A stretch of DNA of 64,000 bases, taken from positions 1,054,001 to 1,118,000 of the forward strand of contig CBDBGS010000007.1 of assembly GCA_965205385.1 (NCBI GenBank). Reading direction: 5' to 3'. The DNA comes from CATOSP01 sp965205385. Its GTDB lineage: Bacteria > Chloroflexota > Dehalococcoidia > Lucifugimonadales > UBA3495. The notes beneath the pieces are model-generated. The model was given only the letters and a program-made list of their open reading frames with translations, made no database searches and had not been told where the DNA came from. The position numbers were made by a program, and so were the translations under genes. Positions within the stretch are counted from its first letter, which is position 1, and each line of letters opens with the position of its first letter. Shown one piece after another: positions 1 to 9,056 of this stretch.

Positions 1-253
1 AAGGAGCGTCGCTCATGCGTATCTTTAGGTCGGTTTTTGCCCTCACCTCTACGCGCATACCAGTCCTGATGCAGAGCAAGTCGGGAAGGCGCAATCGCTT
101 GACTTTCGTAGCCCAAATCTTGTTCGACGTACAATAGCGTTCCAATTCTATTGGCTCGAAACCAGCGTCATGGAGGTGCTTAATGACCCGCTGGACGCCG
201 ACAGCACCAATGCTCAAGTACCGAAGAAAACTTCCATCGGCCTTAAATGCCAT
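1..253 (-). CDS. restriction-nuclease-like gene, 5' part only
   Basis: Reading leftward from an ATG at 253 the frame stays open to the window edge, about 84 residues beginning MAFKADGSFLRYLSIG. The start overlaps the stop of the HTH gene (TAATG), so translation is probably coupled. Residues about 55-70 contain LPDLLC, then VEVRAK about ten residues on, which resembles the PD...(D/E)xK core of restriction nucleases. That core and the divergent methylase suggest the nuclease of an R-M system, but this is inference from a fragment; it could be another DNA-binding partner. Confidence 0.5.
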   Translation of the reverse strand, partial: MAFKADGSFLRYLSIGAVGVQRVIKHLHDAGFEPIELERYCTSNKIWATKVKRLRLPDLLCIRTGMRVEVRAKTDLKIRMSDAP

Positions 254-504
254 TATTGGTCTCCGTCGGAATTCGGGTTAAGCAGATCTCTGGCATTTAC
301 CTGAAGCCCTGACGCAAGCCGAAACAGATTGTCTAACGAAACATTTCGACGAGCCCGCTCGACCGCGCTAATGTATGTTCGATGCAGTCCGGCACGAAAA
401 GCGAGTTCCTCTTGAGAGAGTCCAGCCGAGGTCCGAAGACGCCTCAAATTAAGCGCCAGAATCTGTCTAGGCGCCTGCGTATCCTCATGGATTCTCTTGG
501 ACAT
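253..504 (-). CDS. XRE-family HTH regulator, probable R-M controller protein
   Basis: 83 residues, nearly all one Cro/C1-type helix-turn-helix (about residues 14-75): LALNLRRLRTSAGLSQEELA then FRAGLHRTYISAVERARR, the usual recognition-helix pattern. Size and position match controller (C) proteins of type II R-M systems: it sits directly upstream of, and overlaps by one base, a nuclease-like gene, and diverges from a DNA methylase. C proteins delay nuclease expression and activate their own operon. The family is clear; the controller role is inferred from context. Confidence 0.8.
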   Translation of the reverse strand: MSKRIHEDTQAPRQILALNLRRLRTSAGLSQEELAFRAGLHRTYISAVERARRNVSLDNLFRLASGLQVNARDLLNPNSDGDQ

Positions 505-590
505 TTGCGCGGAGGCTAGTGTCTTGTTACACTTACGTCTACAGCCTATATGTCACACATCTGTTATCGCCCAAATAAGAGGAGCAACGA
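505..590. promoter_or_regulatory. divergent control region of the R-M locus
   Basis: Only 86 bp separate the HTH and methylase starts, so both promoters must lie here. The interval contains an interrupted inverted repeat GTGT-cttgtt-ACAC near 519-532, a candidate operator for the HTH protein, and an AGAGGAG ribosome site at 578-584 just before the TTG start of the methylase. No exact -35/-10 pair is claimed. Confidence 0.4.
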
Positions 591-2345
591 TTGGCTGTCA
601 CGCTTGAAAACCTTTCCGATACGATTCAGGCACCTCGTACAGACCCGGTATACAACTGCCACAGTTACCTGACCAAAGTGCCGATCGATGCAATTGTTCC
701 TTTCATAAGAAGCTTCACGGGTCCTGGCGACGTGGTTGTTGATTTTTTTGCTGGTTCAGGGATGACAGGGCTTGCCGCGCTCACATTGGGAAGGCATGCC
801 CGCCTCAGCGACATCTCTGTTTTAGGCCAACATATCGCCAAGGGTTACCTGGCGGAAGCCCCCGACTCTGATGTGCTCCAGGTCGGAGCAGAGGTATCTC
901 AAGCGGCACGACATGCTGTAGGTGGCTTGTATCACACGGTACGTGCAGCTGACGGCGCCATTGTTGACTTCATCCGCACGGTGTGGTCTTTCACCTACAA
1001 ATGTCCGTCCTGTGAATACGAGCTTGTCTATTTCAACCACATAATCGATCGTGACGGGCCCATCGTTGAATGCCCGTCTTGTAGCCTGAGCTTTGCTAGG
1101 AGGAGCTGGCCGCGATCTAGGGATGTCCCGGTCCAAGTCGTAGTTTGGGGCAACGAGCGCAAACAGGTCGAACAGGAAGTCTCTTTACTCGACCTGCAAA
1201 AAATCAAGGACGCCGAGAGAGACGTTCGGCTAGATCAAGTACCCTCAAAACCTATAGAGCCCCACCGGGAGATGTACAATCGCTCGGGCCTGGGCAAGTC
1301 TGGCCTAACAGAGACGAAAAAGTTCTTTTCTCCCCGTAACGCTATCGCTCTGTTAGAGCTTTGGCGTCGCATCAATGAGGTTGAAAATGAGGCAGTGAAG
1401 CAGAAACTCAGTTTCTGCTTCACTGCAATCTTGCCTCGGGCGTCAATGCGGTATCAGTGGGGTGCCAAACGCCCACTTAACGCTCAAAATCAGACCTACT
1501 ACATCGCGCCGGTCTACTACGAATGGAACGTCTTTGACTTGTTTCAGCGGAAAATCAACGCGGTCAAGAAAGCCTCGGCGCATTTGTCAGAGCGGCTTAC
1601 TGGACTGGAAGCAGCGGTCGCCCCTCATATAACGTACGACATTGCCTCGGCAGATGCTCTCTCCCACCTCTCTGATGAATCTGTAGACTATGTGTTCACA
1701 GACCCGCCATTTGGCAGCAACATATTTTACAGCGATATGAACCTATTCCATGAGGCGTGGCTTGGAGCATTAACGGACTACACCTCTGAAGCTGTCGTCC
1801 ATACGACGGGTAGAAACAAAGTAAATTCAGGAGAGCGGTACGAACATCTCTTGAGAAGCGCGTTTCGGGAAGGTTTTAGGGTCTTGAAGCCGGGGAGCCA
1901 TATGTCCGTGGTGTTCGGCAATAGCAGTGGTCAGGTGTGGGGATTTGTCCAACGTGCTTTGCGGGAGATTGGCTTTGACCCGAATCCTGTTCACCTTGCG
2001 GTTCTCGAGAAAGGACAACGTTCGGTCAAAGGGCTCAATTCCGGAACAGAGGGAGTAGTAACGGTAGATCTGATCCTGACTATGCGCAAGCCCATGCCTG
2101 GGACGTCTATGACCTTCCTCCCAATGTTGTCTACGGGAAATTCTGAAACGCTCATAGCGAAGGCAATTGAAGAGCTTTCTTTGGAGAACACGCGCAACCC
2201 CAGTCAGGTCTACGCCCGAATCATTAGGGAGGCAATCCAAAACGGATTCTCCCTGGACGAATTACACTTCAGCGATGTCCTGGTCGCATTGCGCAACGCA
2301 GGTTACAGCGTGGACAAGAAAACAGGAGTTTTCGAAAAAGCCTAG
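591..2345 (+). CDS. DNA (N4-cytosine/N6-adenine) methyltransferase
   Basis: 584 residues. An AdoMet-binding motif I is seen near residue 49 (VVVDFFAGSGMTGLA) and the catalytic motif IV near residue 371 (TDPPFGSN), the DPPF form of amino-methyltransferases. Between them is a zinc-ribbon-like pair CPSC...CPSC (about residues 142-165). The order motif I then IV matches the beta/gamma-type permuted classes only loosely, so base specificity is not assigned. The start is a TTG at 591 with AGAGGAG six bases upstream. It would protect host DNA against the nuclease coded on the other strand. Confidence 0.87.
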   Translation: MAVTLENLSDTIQAPRTDPVYNCHSYLTKVPIDAIVPFIRSFTGPGDVVVDFFAGSGMTGLAALTLGRHARLSDISVLGQHIAKGYLAEAPDSDVLQVGAEVSQAARHAVGGLYHTVRAADGAIVDFIRTVWSFTYKCPSCEYELVYFNHIIDRDGPIVECPSCSLSFARRSWPRSRDVPVQVVVWGNERKQVEQEVSLLDLQKIKDAERDVRLDQVPSKPIEPHREMYNRSGLGKSGLTETKKFFSPRNAIALLELWRRINEVENEAVKQKLSFCFTAILPRASMRYQWGAKRPLNAQNQTYYIAPVYYEWNVFDLFQRKINAVKKASAHLSERLTGLEAAVAPHITYDIASADALSHLSDESVDYVFTDPPFGSNIFYSDMNLFHEAWLGALTDYTSEAVVHTTGRNKVNSGERYEHLLRSAFREGFRVLKPGSHMSVVFGNSSGQVWGFVQRALREIGFDPNPVHLAVLEKGQRSVKGLNSGTEGVVTVDLILTMRKPMPGTSMTFLPMLSTGNSETLIAKAIEELSLENTRNPSQVYARIIREAIQNGFSLDELHFSDVLVALRNAGYSVDKKTGVFEKA

Positions 2346-2435
2346 CCTTGGTGTGGGCGGAACGTGCAGCGCCCTACTATGGACGTTGTGGCGGTACCAC
2401 CATTGCCCATGGGGCAAAGGCGATGCGCCCAATAC

Positions 2436-2587
2436 CTAAACTAAAGCCAAGGTGGAATCTACATTTGTGGGGCGATGAAGATTGGCTTAGGTCCCGCAGT
2501 GAAGCTCATCCAAATGTAACTGAAGGACGGACCGGCACCGCCGCTTGACCTCTTCCATATGCACATCTCACCTTGGTATCAGTTTAG
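2436..2587. mobile_element. MITE family 1 (CTAAAC ends), copy 1
   Basis: 152-bp unit with imperfect terminal inverted repeats: CTAAACTAAAGCCAAGGTG on the left and the complement of CTAAACTGATACCAAGGTG on the right. Two more copies lie at 47356-47517 (same orientation) and 50316-50467 (inverted), sharing an internal GGGCGATGAAGATTGGCT segment. It has no coding capacity, so it is probably moved by a transposase elsewhere in the genome. No clear target duplication was found. Confidence 0.75.
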
Positions 2588-3092
2588 TAAGGACACCAAC
2601 ACCTAAAGAAGTTCTCTCAGATGGGCTGCTAAGGGATGGGCCAGTGCTCTATCCCACCGACTTCCTCTCACTAGACCGGACCACCGTCCTGCTCCCGCGA
2701 GATTCCTGTACCTCTTCCCTCCTTGCCCGGCGCTCGCTAGAAGTCTTCCTGTTGACCGTCCCCAGCCCTTTTCCCAATTCCTGACCGGACCTGCTGCTAT
2801 ATATCCCCGCCACACCCTGCCGGAAGGCGCAATCGCCGGCCCTCGATGTCCGTTTCAGTGCATCTCCCGACGGAATCTGCAATCCACCACCACACGTCAT
2901 TCGTATATTAAGTATTGGGACACTCAATACCATAAGCCCTGACCCAGACACATAGAGAGGTGCATTCCCCAGGAGCGCAGCCGGACTGCTACAGAGCGGT
3001 CCGGTGGGCCTCGCCCCTGACCCGGGCTCCGGTTTGCCGGCGGTGGGAACCAGCCAACGGCTCTTGTCCCAGGGCAAACCGGAGGTGCGGCG
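2588..3092. other. non-coding stretch
   Basis: No convincing gene on either strand; longer frames here lack family resemblance or ribosome sites. A short hairpin (GTATTG at 2912-2917, CAATAC at 2925-2930) and AT-rich sequence around 2900-2925 may mark the promoter or operator region of the small genes that begin at 3093. Confidence 0.4.
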
Positions 3093-3374
3093 ATGGCGGC
3101 GCGGCAGCCGTTGAACGACGATGAAAGACGCCTGTCGAGGATAACTGCCAGGATGCCCCTGGCCAGCGTGGCCAACCTGGCGCCCGTCCTGGGCTTGGAC
3201 GAGGAGAAAGTAAGACGGATGCTGTGCGCCCTGCGCCGGGGCGGCTGGGTCACGTCGGTGGTGCGGGGCATGACCGAGCGCAGGCAGCACCGCTGGTTCC
3301 TGACCCGCCAGGCCGTTGACCTGCTTTACGTCACCGACCACCAGCACCCGGCGCCCAGGGATGCACCCTCCTAA
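3093..3374 (+). CDS. small winged-helix-type protein
   Basis: 93 residues with GGAGG seven bases before the ATG. Residues about 15-75 fit a winged-helix DNA-binding fold: SRITARMPLASVANLAPVLG, then DEEKVRRMLCALRRGGWV and a basic wing. This resembles the winged helix of replication-relaxation/MarR-like proteins. It overlaps the start of the next gene by 14 bases, so the two are probably co-translated. Target unknown. Confidence 0.6.
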   Translation: MAARQPLNDDERRLSRITARMPLASVANLAPVLGLDEEKVRRMLCALRRGGWVTSVVRGMTERRQHRWFLTRQAVDLLYVTDHQHPAPRDAPS

Positions 3375-3816
3375 AAGACAAGTATTTGTAGACAGCTTCT
3401 CCTTTGAGGAGCCCAACCGCCGGGGAACCCACAAGAAATCCACAACCCCCCGCAGGGCAACCACCAAGAAACCCAAGGCCAATCGGAAGAAGGCCATGCC
3501 TCAACCCGCGGCCCAACCCAGGAAGCCGAAGGCGAGGGTCGAGCCGACACCAGCAGAGGTGGAAGCCAGGCAGGAGAGACAACGGGAGTACGAACGCCGG
3601 AGGGCCCAGACTCCAGAGCGCAAGGAACTAAAACGCCGCATCACCCAGGAAAGAAGGGACAAGGCCAAGCTTCTGGGCATCTGTGTAGGATGCTGGGCTC
3701 CCCCCATCCCGGACGAGACCCGCTGCAAGAACTGCGCTAAGCTCCACCGGGAGTACCCAAGGCAAGCCAAGGAAAGAGCTTCCCAGCAGAGGGACCAGGC
3801 CTCGGGACAGGCATAG
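3361..3816 (+). CDS. basic zinc-ribbon-like small protein
   Basis: 151 residues from the ATG at 3361, overlapping the upstream winged-helix gene. Residues 10-100 are Lys/Arg/Pro-rich and probably disordered, with a heptad-like stretch ERQREYERRRAQ. Near the C terminus is a two-knuckle zinc motif CVGC...CKNC. The mix of a basic tail and a Zn ribbon suggests a nucleic-acid-binding protein; no specific function is recognised. An upstream in-frame start at 3316 would lie inside the previous gene and is less likely. Confidence 0.6.
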   Translation: MHPPKRQVFVDSFSFEEPNRRGTHKKSTTPRRATTKKPKANRKKAMPQPAAQPRKPKARVEPTPAEVEARQERQREYERRRAQTPERKELKRRITQERRDKAKLLGICVGCWAPPIPDETRCKNCAKLHREYPRQAKERASQQRDQASGQA

Positions 3817-4436
3817 TTCCTCTGACAAACCCGGACACGGGCCGCGAACCCTCGTCCGGGCCCGTAACCGGGGCAAATCGGGAAACTTTTTACGTCGAGG
3901 GATTCAGGGGGAACCCGGCAGCACTTTGGCGCCCCTTCTCCGGGAACCTCATGCTATCTCCAGGGACCTGAAACCAGATGAGCCCCACTCCTGTGGGGAT
4001 GAATTCACGGGCTGGATCCCGGTCTCCGGAACGGTGGTGCCCGATGGGTGGGGGGACGCGCATCAAGCCTGATGGCGCGTCCCAGGCCAGTGGCGTGTCA
4101 CCTGGAGCGTGACTCCAGATGGCGGTTGACTCCCGTGAAAGAGACGGCGGCACCAGGCTTGAGCGCGTAGTTGTCACTACAGACGCCGGCAATCGCTGCT
4201 GACATCAGCAGTGCGGCTGTAGTATCAGGGCCGGGGCTTGCCGGCGAGGTTGGCGATGCTCTCGTCGTTGAGGGAGGGGGCCATGTCCAGGATGCCCTTG
4301 ACAGGCTGTACGAAACGGAGCCGGATACCTGCTATCTGATTCTCCGGATGCGATGGCCGGGAGTGGAGCAGGCCCAGGCGCCTCTGCGGCAGATTGAGCT
4401 TGCGGGAGACAGGGTGGTTACCCGGGTGAAGCCGCG
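3817..4436. other. intergenic stretch with a solo MITE end
   Basis: A G+C-rich imperfect hairpin (CCCGGAC at about 3824, GTCCGGG at about 3852) may terminate the upstream pair. At 4211-4228 is one end of the CTAGTACTACAGCCGC-type MITE that is complete at 63375-63528. A frame at 4171-4440 (+, 89 residues) and an overlapping reverse frame are open but resemble no family I know; neither is called a gene. Confidence 0.4.
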
Positions 4437-6365
4437 CTAGATTGACCGGGCCAGGCTGGCATCCTCGGAGTAAACAATCTGCCCGTCGGCCATGACCACC
4501 CCGTCCTCGCATTCGCACTCCAGCAGCCCGCCCTGGAACTGCTGGTGGTACAGGTCATGGTACAGGCCGCCCCGGGCCACCAGTTCCCCGTGTGTCCCCT
4601 GCTCGACGATTCGCCCCCGGTCAACGGCGAAGATGACGTCGGCGGCCATGATGGTGGACAAGCGGTGTGCGATGGCGATGGTGGTCCGCCCCTCCATCAG
4701 GGGCCGCAGGGCGGCCTGGACCAGTCGTTCACTGGCGGTGTCCAGGGCCGACGTGGCCTCGTCCAGGACCAGTATCCGGGGCTGGTGGAGAATCACCCGG
4801 GCAATGGACAGCCGTTGGCGTTCCCCTCCCGAGAGCCGGTAACCCCGTTCCCCCACCACGGTATCGTAGCCGTCGATGAAGTCCATGATCCTGTCGTGGA
4901 TGTTGGCGGCCCGGGCGGCCTCGTAGACCTCATCGTCGGTGGCGTCGGGCCTGCCGTAGAGCAGGTTGTCCCTGACGCTGGCGTGGAACAGGTAGCTTTC
5001 CTGGGAAACGTAGCCGATGATGCTTGCCAGCGCCCGCTGCTTCAACCGGCGGACGTCCCGACCGTCAATCTTCACGGAACCCTCGCTGGCATCGTACAGG
5101 CGGGGGATGAGGTACGAGATGGTGGTCTTGCCGGCGCCGCTGGGACCCACGAAGGCTGCCAACTGGCCGGGCTGCACCTGGAAGCTGACCCCGTCCAGAG
5201 CGTAGCGTGGGGAGCCGGGAACCCGGTCGGCTTCCTCCCGGGGCCGCGCCGTACCGTAGTTCACCCGCACGCGGTCGAACTTGATGGAGCCGGCGATGGT
5301 CCGGGGGTTGACGTCCACCGCGTCGGGGGCGTCCACGATGTCGGGCCGGGTGTCCAGGTAACCGAAAATGCGCTCGAAGAGGGCCAGCGATGCCTGGAGT
5401 TCCACGGACACCCTCAGCAGGGTTCCGATGGGGAAGTATAGACGGGCCTGGAGGGTGGTGAAGGCCACGATGGTGCCGGGGGAAATTCCTCCTTCCCCCA
5501 GACCGAGGAGCAGGTAACCGGCGATGACGTACACCATCACCGGGGACAGGGAGAAGAAGGCCTGCATGATGGACCAGACGGTCTGACCGGTCATCTGACG
5601 CCGGATTTCCAGGTCGGAAAGCCGCTGGTTTTCCTGGTGGAACCGCTCAGCCTCCTGGTCCTGCCGCCCGAAGAGCTTGGTCAGCATTATGCCGGAGACG
5701 GACAGGGTCTCCTGGGTAATGGCAGTCATCTCGGCATGGGACTCCTGCACCAGGCGGGAAACGGCCCGTCGTTTCTCCCCCACCTTCTTGCTGATAAAGG
5801 CGAAAAGGGGCACCACCCCCACGGCCACCAGGGTCAATTCCCAGGACAGGACGGCCATGGCCACCACGGTGCTGACCAAAATCACCACGTTGGAGACCAC
5901 GTCGGTGACGGCGGTGGTGACCACGTTGCGCACCCCTCCCACGTCGTTGGCCACCCGGGACTGTACCTCCCCGGTGCGGGTGCCGGTGAAGAAGTTGAGG
6001 GACAGGCTCTGGAGATGGCGGAACAGCCGGTCGCGCAGGTCTCTCATGACCCGCTGGCCGACGCTGTTGGTGAGGTAGGTCTGGAGGATGCCGGTGACGC
6101 TGGTGACGGCGATGACGCCCGCCATGAGGGCGGCAAGCTTCCGCAGCAGGTCGAGGTCGGGGCCTCCGGAGGCGGGGAACAGGGCCCGGTCGAAAACCAC
6201 CTGGACCAACAGGGGGTTGATTACTCCCAACCCTGCGGAGAAGAGGATCAGCAGACCGACCAGAAGGACCTGGGGCAGGTAGGGCCGGAAGGATGCGGCG
6301 ATGCGTGCGAAGAGCCGGTGGGTGGACCGGACCGGGAGGGGAGTTCCGGTTGCATTCATGGCCAT
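4437..6365 (-). CDS. ABC transporter, fused permease-ATPase exporter
   Basis: 642 residues, the normal length of an MsbA/MdlB-type half transporter. Residues about 25-320 form the membrane domain with six predicted segments; residues about 350-610 form the nucleotide-binding domain. Visible motifs: Walker A GPSGAGKTT, Q-loop YVSQESYLFH, signature LSGGERQRL, Walker B ILVLDEATSALD and the H-loop AHRLST. It would work as a homodimer, exporting a lipid, peptide or drug across the inner membrane; substrate cannot be read from sequence. It stands alone, with ISAs1 inserted 46 bp upstream of its start. Confidence 0.93.
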   Translation of the reverse strand: MAMNATGTPLPVRSTHRLFARIAASFRPYLPQVLLVGLLILFSAGLGVINPLLVQVVFDRALFPASGGPDLDLLRKLAALMAGVIAVTSVTGILQTYLTNSVGQRVMRDLRDRLFRHLQSLSLNFFTGTRTGEVQSRVANDVGGVRNVVTTAVTDVVSNVVILVSTVVAMAVLSWELTLVAVGVVPLFAFISKKVGEKRRAVSRLVQESHAEMTAITQETLSVSGIMLTKLFGRQDQEAERFHQENQRLSDLEIRRQMTGQTVWSIMQAFFSLSPVMVYVIAGYLLLGLGEGGISPGTIVAFTTLQARLYFPIGTLLRVSVELQASLALFERIFGYLDTRPDIVDAPDAVDVNPRTIAGSIKFDRVRVNYGTARPREEADRVPGSPRYALDGVSFQVQPGQLAAFVGPSGAGKTTISYLIPRLYDASEGSVKIDGRDVRRLKQRALASIIGYVSQESYLFHASVRDNLLYGRPDATDDEVYEAARAANIHDRIMDFIDGYDTVVGERGYRLSGGERQRLSIARVILHQPRILVLDEATSALDTASERLVQAALRPLMEGRTTIAIAHRLSTIMAADVIFAVDRGRIVEQGTHGELVARGGLYHDLYHQQFQGGLLECECEDGVVMADGQIVYSEDASLARSI

Positions 6366-6410
6366 GAATGCATTATATCAACGAGTTCGAGGCGAGTGAG
6401 GAAGGGAGGC

Positions 6411-7640
6411 CAGGGCAATCGCGTTTTAGCTGCGGAGGACTTTCAGCAGGTAGTCCTCCTTCCAGCCGGCCTGGAGGCGTTTCCCCTGGATGCCCACCTT
6501 GAGGCTCGTTTCGTTCTTGAGCAGATTGTGCGAAACCTGCCGCAGCGTCGCCATGTTCTGCGGTGCGTGGTCCTTACGCACCCGGCATTGGTCTTCTCGG
6601 AAGGTCACGTCCAGGCTCCAGTGCAAGGAGTTCTCGATGCTCCAGTGAGCGCGCACCACCTCCAGCAGTCGCTCCGCCGGGGCATCCAGGCTGCTGATGT
6701 AGTACCGGGGCTGTACCGTGGTCTCTCCCGGCGTCTCCCGGCGGCCCACCACCTTGACCACCGAGCGCAGGCTGGGCCAGTCCTGGCCGGCGCTCAGGTA
6801 CCCCAAGCAAGATGGGTCGCTGATTGTCCAGCACTCCCGACGTTCTATCCGTCCGTGGTTCTTGTTCAGGGTGGTGGCGTAGTCGTGGGGAACACCCTCG
6901 AAGCCGAACTCCTCCGCTCCCTCGAACAGGTCCCGCACGTCTTCGTACAGTTGACCCTGGTTCTCCTTCAACGCCAGCACGTAGTCGGCGCCCCGGTCCA
7001 GAATCCCCTGGGCGATGTCCTTCTGACAGCCCATGGCGTCGATGGTGACGATGCACCCTTTCAGTTCCAGCATTTGCAGCAACTGGGGAATGGCAGTGAT
7101 TTCGTTGGACTTCTCCTCGGTCTTCACTTGGCCCAGGGTCAGCGTGTTGGCCGAGGCCCAGGCGCTGACCAGGTGGATGGCCCGCTTGCCCGAATTGCGG
7201 TCGTGGGAACGCCGTACCGTCTTGCCATCGATGGCCACCACTTCCCCGGGGACCAGGTCGGACACCGCCTGGGTCCAGGCCATGAAGCACTGCTGGAACT
7301 GCTCCGGGTCCAGCCGGGAGAAGACGTCGCCGAAGGTGTCGTGGGACGGGATCCCGTGGGGCAGTTCCAGGAAGGTCTGGAACCATTCCAGCTTGCTCTT
7401 GCCGAACAACTCGATGTAGACCCAAGAGTCGGCCCCGCAGATGACGGCGCAGATGGCAATGGCAATAATGTCCAGCAGTTTGTGCCGCTTGCACCGGTCG
7501 ATCCTGGGGTCCTCCAACGTCTCGAAATAATCCATAATGGACGCGCCCTTTCCCTCCCTCATCACTCCCCCCGTCTCCCCTTCACATCACTGAACTCGTA
7601 TGCCTGGCCAAGTCTACCAATTTAAAACGCGATTGCCCTG
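6411..7640 (-). mobile_element. complete ISAs1-family insertion sequence
   Basis: 1230-bp element with near-perfect ends: CAGGGCAATCGCGTTTTA at 6411 and its complement ending at 7640. It is flanked by an exact 10-bp direct repeat GAAGGGAGGC (6401-6410 and 7641-7650), the target duplication expected for ISAs1. Intact ends, duplication and transposase point to a recent insertion. It separates the ABC transporter from whatever promoter lay upstream. Confidence 0.95.
6426..7565 (-). CDS. ISAs1-family transposase
   Basis: 379 residues. Typical ISAs1 N terminus (MDYFETLEDPR, then LLDIIAIAICAVICGAD), a DDE-type core with VVAIDGKTVRRS and IVTIDAMGCQKDIA, and HWSIENSLHW supplying the acidic third residue. 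Full length with no stop, so probably active. The start may be the GTG at 7565, the ATG at 7562 after a G-rich ribosome site, or the ATG at 7535. It catalyses cut-and-paste movement of its own element. Confidence 0.95.
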   Translation of the reverse strand: MMREGKGASIMDYFETLEDPRIDRCKRHKLLDIIAIAICAVICGADSWVYIELFGKSKLEWFQTFLELPHGIPSHDTFGDVFSRLDPEQFQQCFMAWTQAVSDLVPGEVVAIDGKTVRRSHDRNSGKRAIHLVSAWASANTLTLGQVKTEEKSNEITAIPQLLQMLELKGCIVTIDAMGCQKDIAQGILDRGADYVLALKENQGQLYEDVRDLFEGAEEFGFEGVPHDYATTLNKNHGRIERRECWTISDPSCLGYLSAGQDWPSLRSVVKVVGRRETPGETTVQPRYYISSLDAPAERLLEVVRAHWSIENSLHWSLDVTFREDQCRVRKDHAPQNMATLRQVSHNLLKNETSLKVGIQGKRLQAGWKEDYLLKVLRS

Positions 7641-8333
7641 GAAGGGAGGCAGGTACACTTACAGCTTTTCACCGATGGGGGGAGTGACCACGTCCTCGGT
7701 GATTGGCTGAGGGTCTTGGGGTGGATTTTGGACCCTGGGCACGGGGAGAGGCGTCAACAGAAGATCCCCGCCAGCGAACCAATCAGACGTCCGCGAAGTT
7801 GTTGGCGTCGAGGGCGAATTGGCGATTGGAGGAAAACTGGATGCGGAAGCAGGGCAGCAGCTTGGAACAGTGGGGTGCAGCGTAAGTCTGGGTCGGTAGT
7901 GTGGGTGACGGGACGAGGATGATACAGTACGAGTTCGGCGCATACTATTGGGTGCGCATGGGAGGGTTTTGCCGGGGTGTCCTCGGTGTGTGGACGTTAC
8001 GGTAAAGGATAACCGGCAGTTCGTGAAGTTGTCCGTGGGTGCTGCGGAGCAGGGCACAATGGAAAGACATGCACGCCGGGTCAGGCAGATGGAAAAGCGC
8101 CCACAACCACTTCGCCCGCTAGGCAAAGATTGGCTTGACTGTTGATTCGCCTTTGCCTGGGTTTAGTTTGCAAACACGTCCCAGTACCACAGCCGCAGAT
8201 CCACCGGTAAGGAAGTTCCAGCCGTGCGCCAGAGACGACTCGAACCTGATCAAGAAAGGGACGGCGGCATCGGGCCATAGCCGGTCCTGCAACGATGAAC
8301 GCCAGTTGACCGTTCTGGCTGTCATGTGCGACT
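7641..8333. other. degenerate stretch upstream of GMC pseudogene
   Basis: No gene recognised. The long reverse frame at 7659-8126 has low-complexity Ser/Pro/Thr content and no family resemblance. A solo end of the CTAGTACTACAGCCGC MITE family is visible at about 8182-8200 (CAGTACCACAGCCGCAGAT). The missing N-terminal half of the GMC gene may have been lost through rearrangement here. Confidence 0.4.
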
Positions 8334-9044
8334 GTGGTACTCAGGGAACTGGGCATGCCGCTGGTGCACGACCTGCCGAGCGTAGGCCAGAACCTGCGGT
8401 ACCATCCGGGAGTAAGGGTGTCTCTGCGAGTGAAAGACGGCGTTGTCCCGGACCCCAATGGCCCCTGGACCGACCTCACCCTTCGTTACACGGCTTCCGG
8501 GTCCCAGAGCGGAATGACATCAAGACCAGCCAAGCCTATCCTTCCGCCCCGCCCTGCGGAGTCGTTTCGGCAGATGACGACCTTCGGATCGTCTGCTTCC
8601 TGGAGCTTCCCAAAGGGTCGGGGGAGCTGCGGCTGGAGTCGGATGACCCCCGCGTATACCCCCTGCTCGACTACCGGTACATGGAAGACCCCTGGGACCG
8701 GCAGAGGATGAGTGAGAGAGGGAGTACGTTTGTGCCTGAAGCAACTGGAGCACCCGGCCTACCAGACGTACATCGAACGGCGCATCAACCTGTTGGACGC
8801 AGACCTGAGCAGCTACGAATCGCTGGACGCCTGGATATTGGGGAACCTGACCCCGGCGACCCACATGTCGGGCGCCTGCAAGATGGGCCCGGCGTCTGAC
8901 CCGATGGCGGTGGTAGACCGATACTGCCGGGTGCACGGGCTGGCAGGGCTGCGGGTGGTAGAAACTTCCGTCATGCCCGAAGTGGTGAGGGCCAACGCCA
9001 CGGCGATAACGATCGGCGAACGGGTCGCCGACCGGTCCAAGTAA
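8334..9044 (+). pseudogene. GMC oxidoreductase, C-terminal remnant with two frameshifts
   Basis: Three frames together encode the C-terminal half of a glucose-methanol-choline (FAD) oxidoreductase: RELGMPLVHDLPSVGQNLR (from 8334), then RIVCFLELPKGSGELRLES in a second frame (about 8590-8700), then back to the first frame from 8712 with the family's final region NLTPATHMSGACKMGP and the C-terminal block VVETSVMPEVVRANA. The N-terminal FAD-binding half is missing and frames break near 8510 and 8705, so it cannot make an enzyme. The intact dehalogenase gene follows 12 bp after its stop. Confidence 0.88.
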
Positions 9045-9056
9045 GAGGGTTATTGC

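Noticed and set aside
2649..3497. Long open frame on the reverse strand (282 codons)
   Set aside because: Composition-driven; it overlaps the better supported + strand genes at 3093 and 3361, and has no family resemblance.
4171..4440. 89-codon + frame next to the ABC transporter
   Set aside because: No ribosome site or family match, and an equally open reverse frame overlaps it.
4545..7625. Long + strand frames opposite the ABC transporter and ISAs1 transposase
   Set aside because: They are shadows of high-G+C coding sequence on the other strand; proteins are low-complexity.
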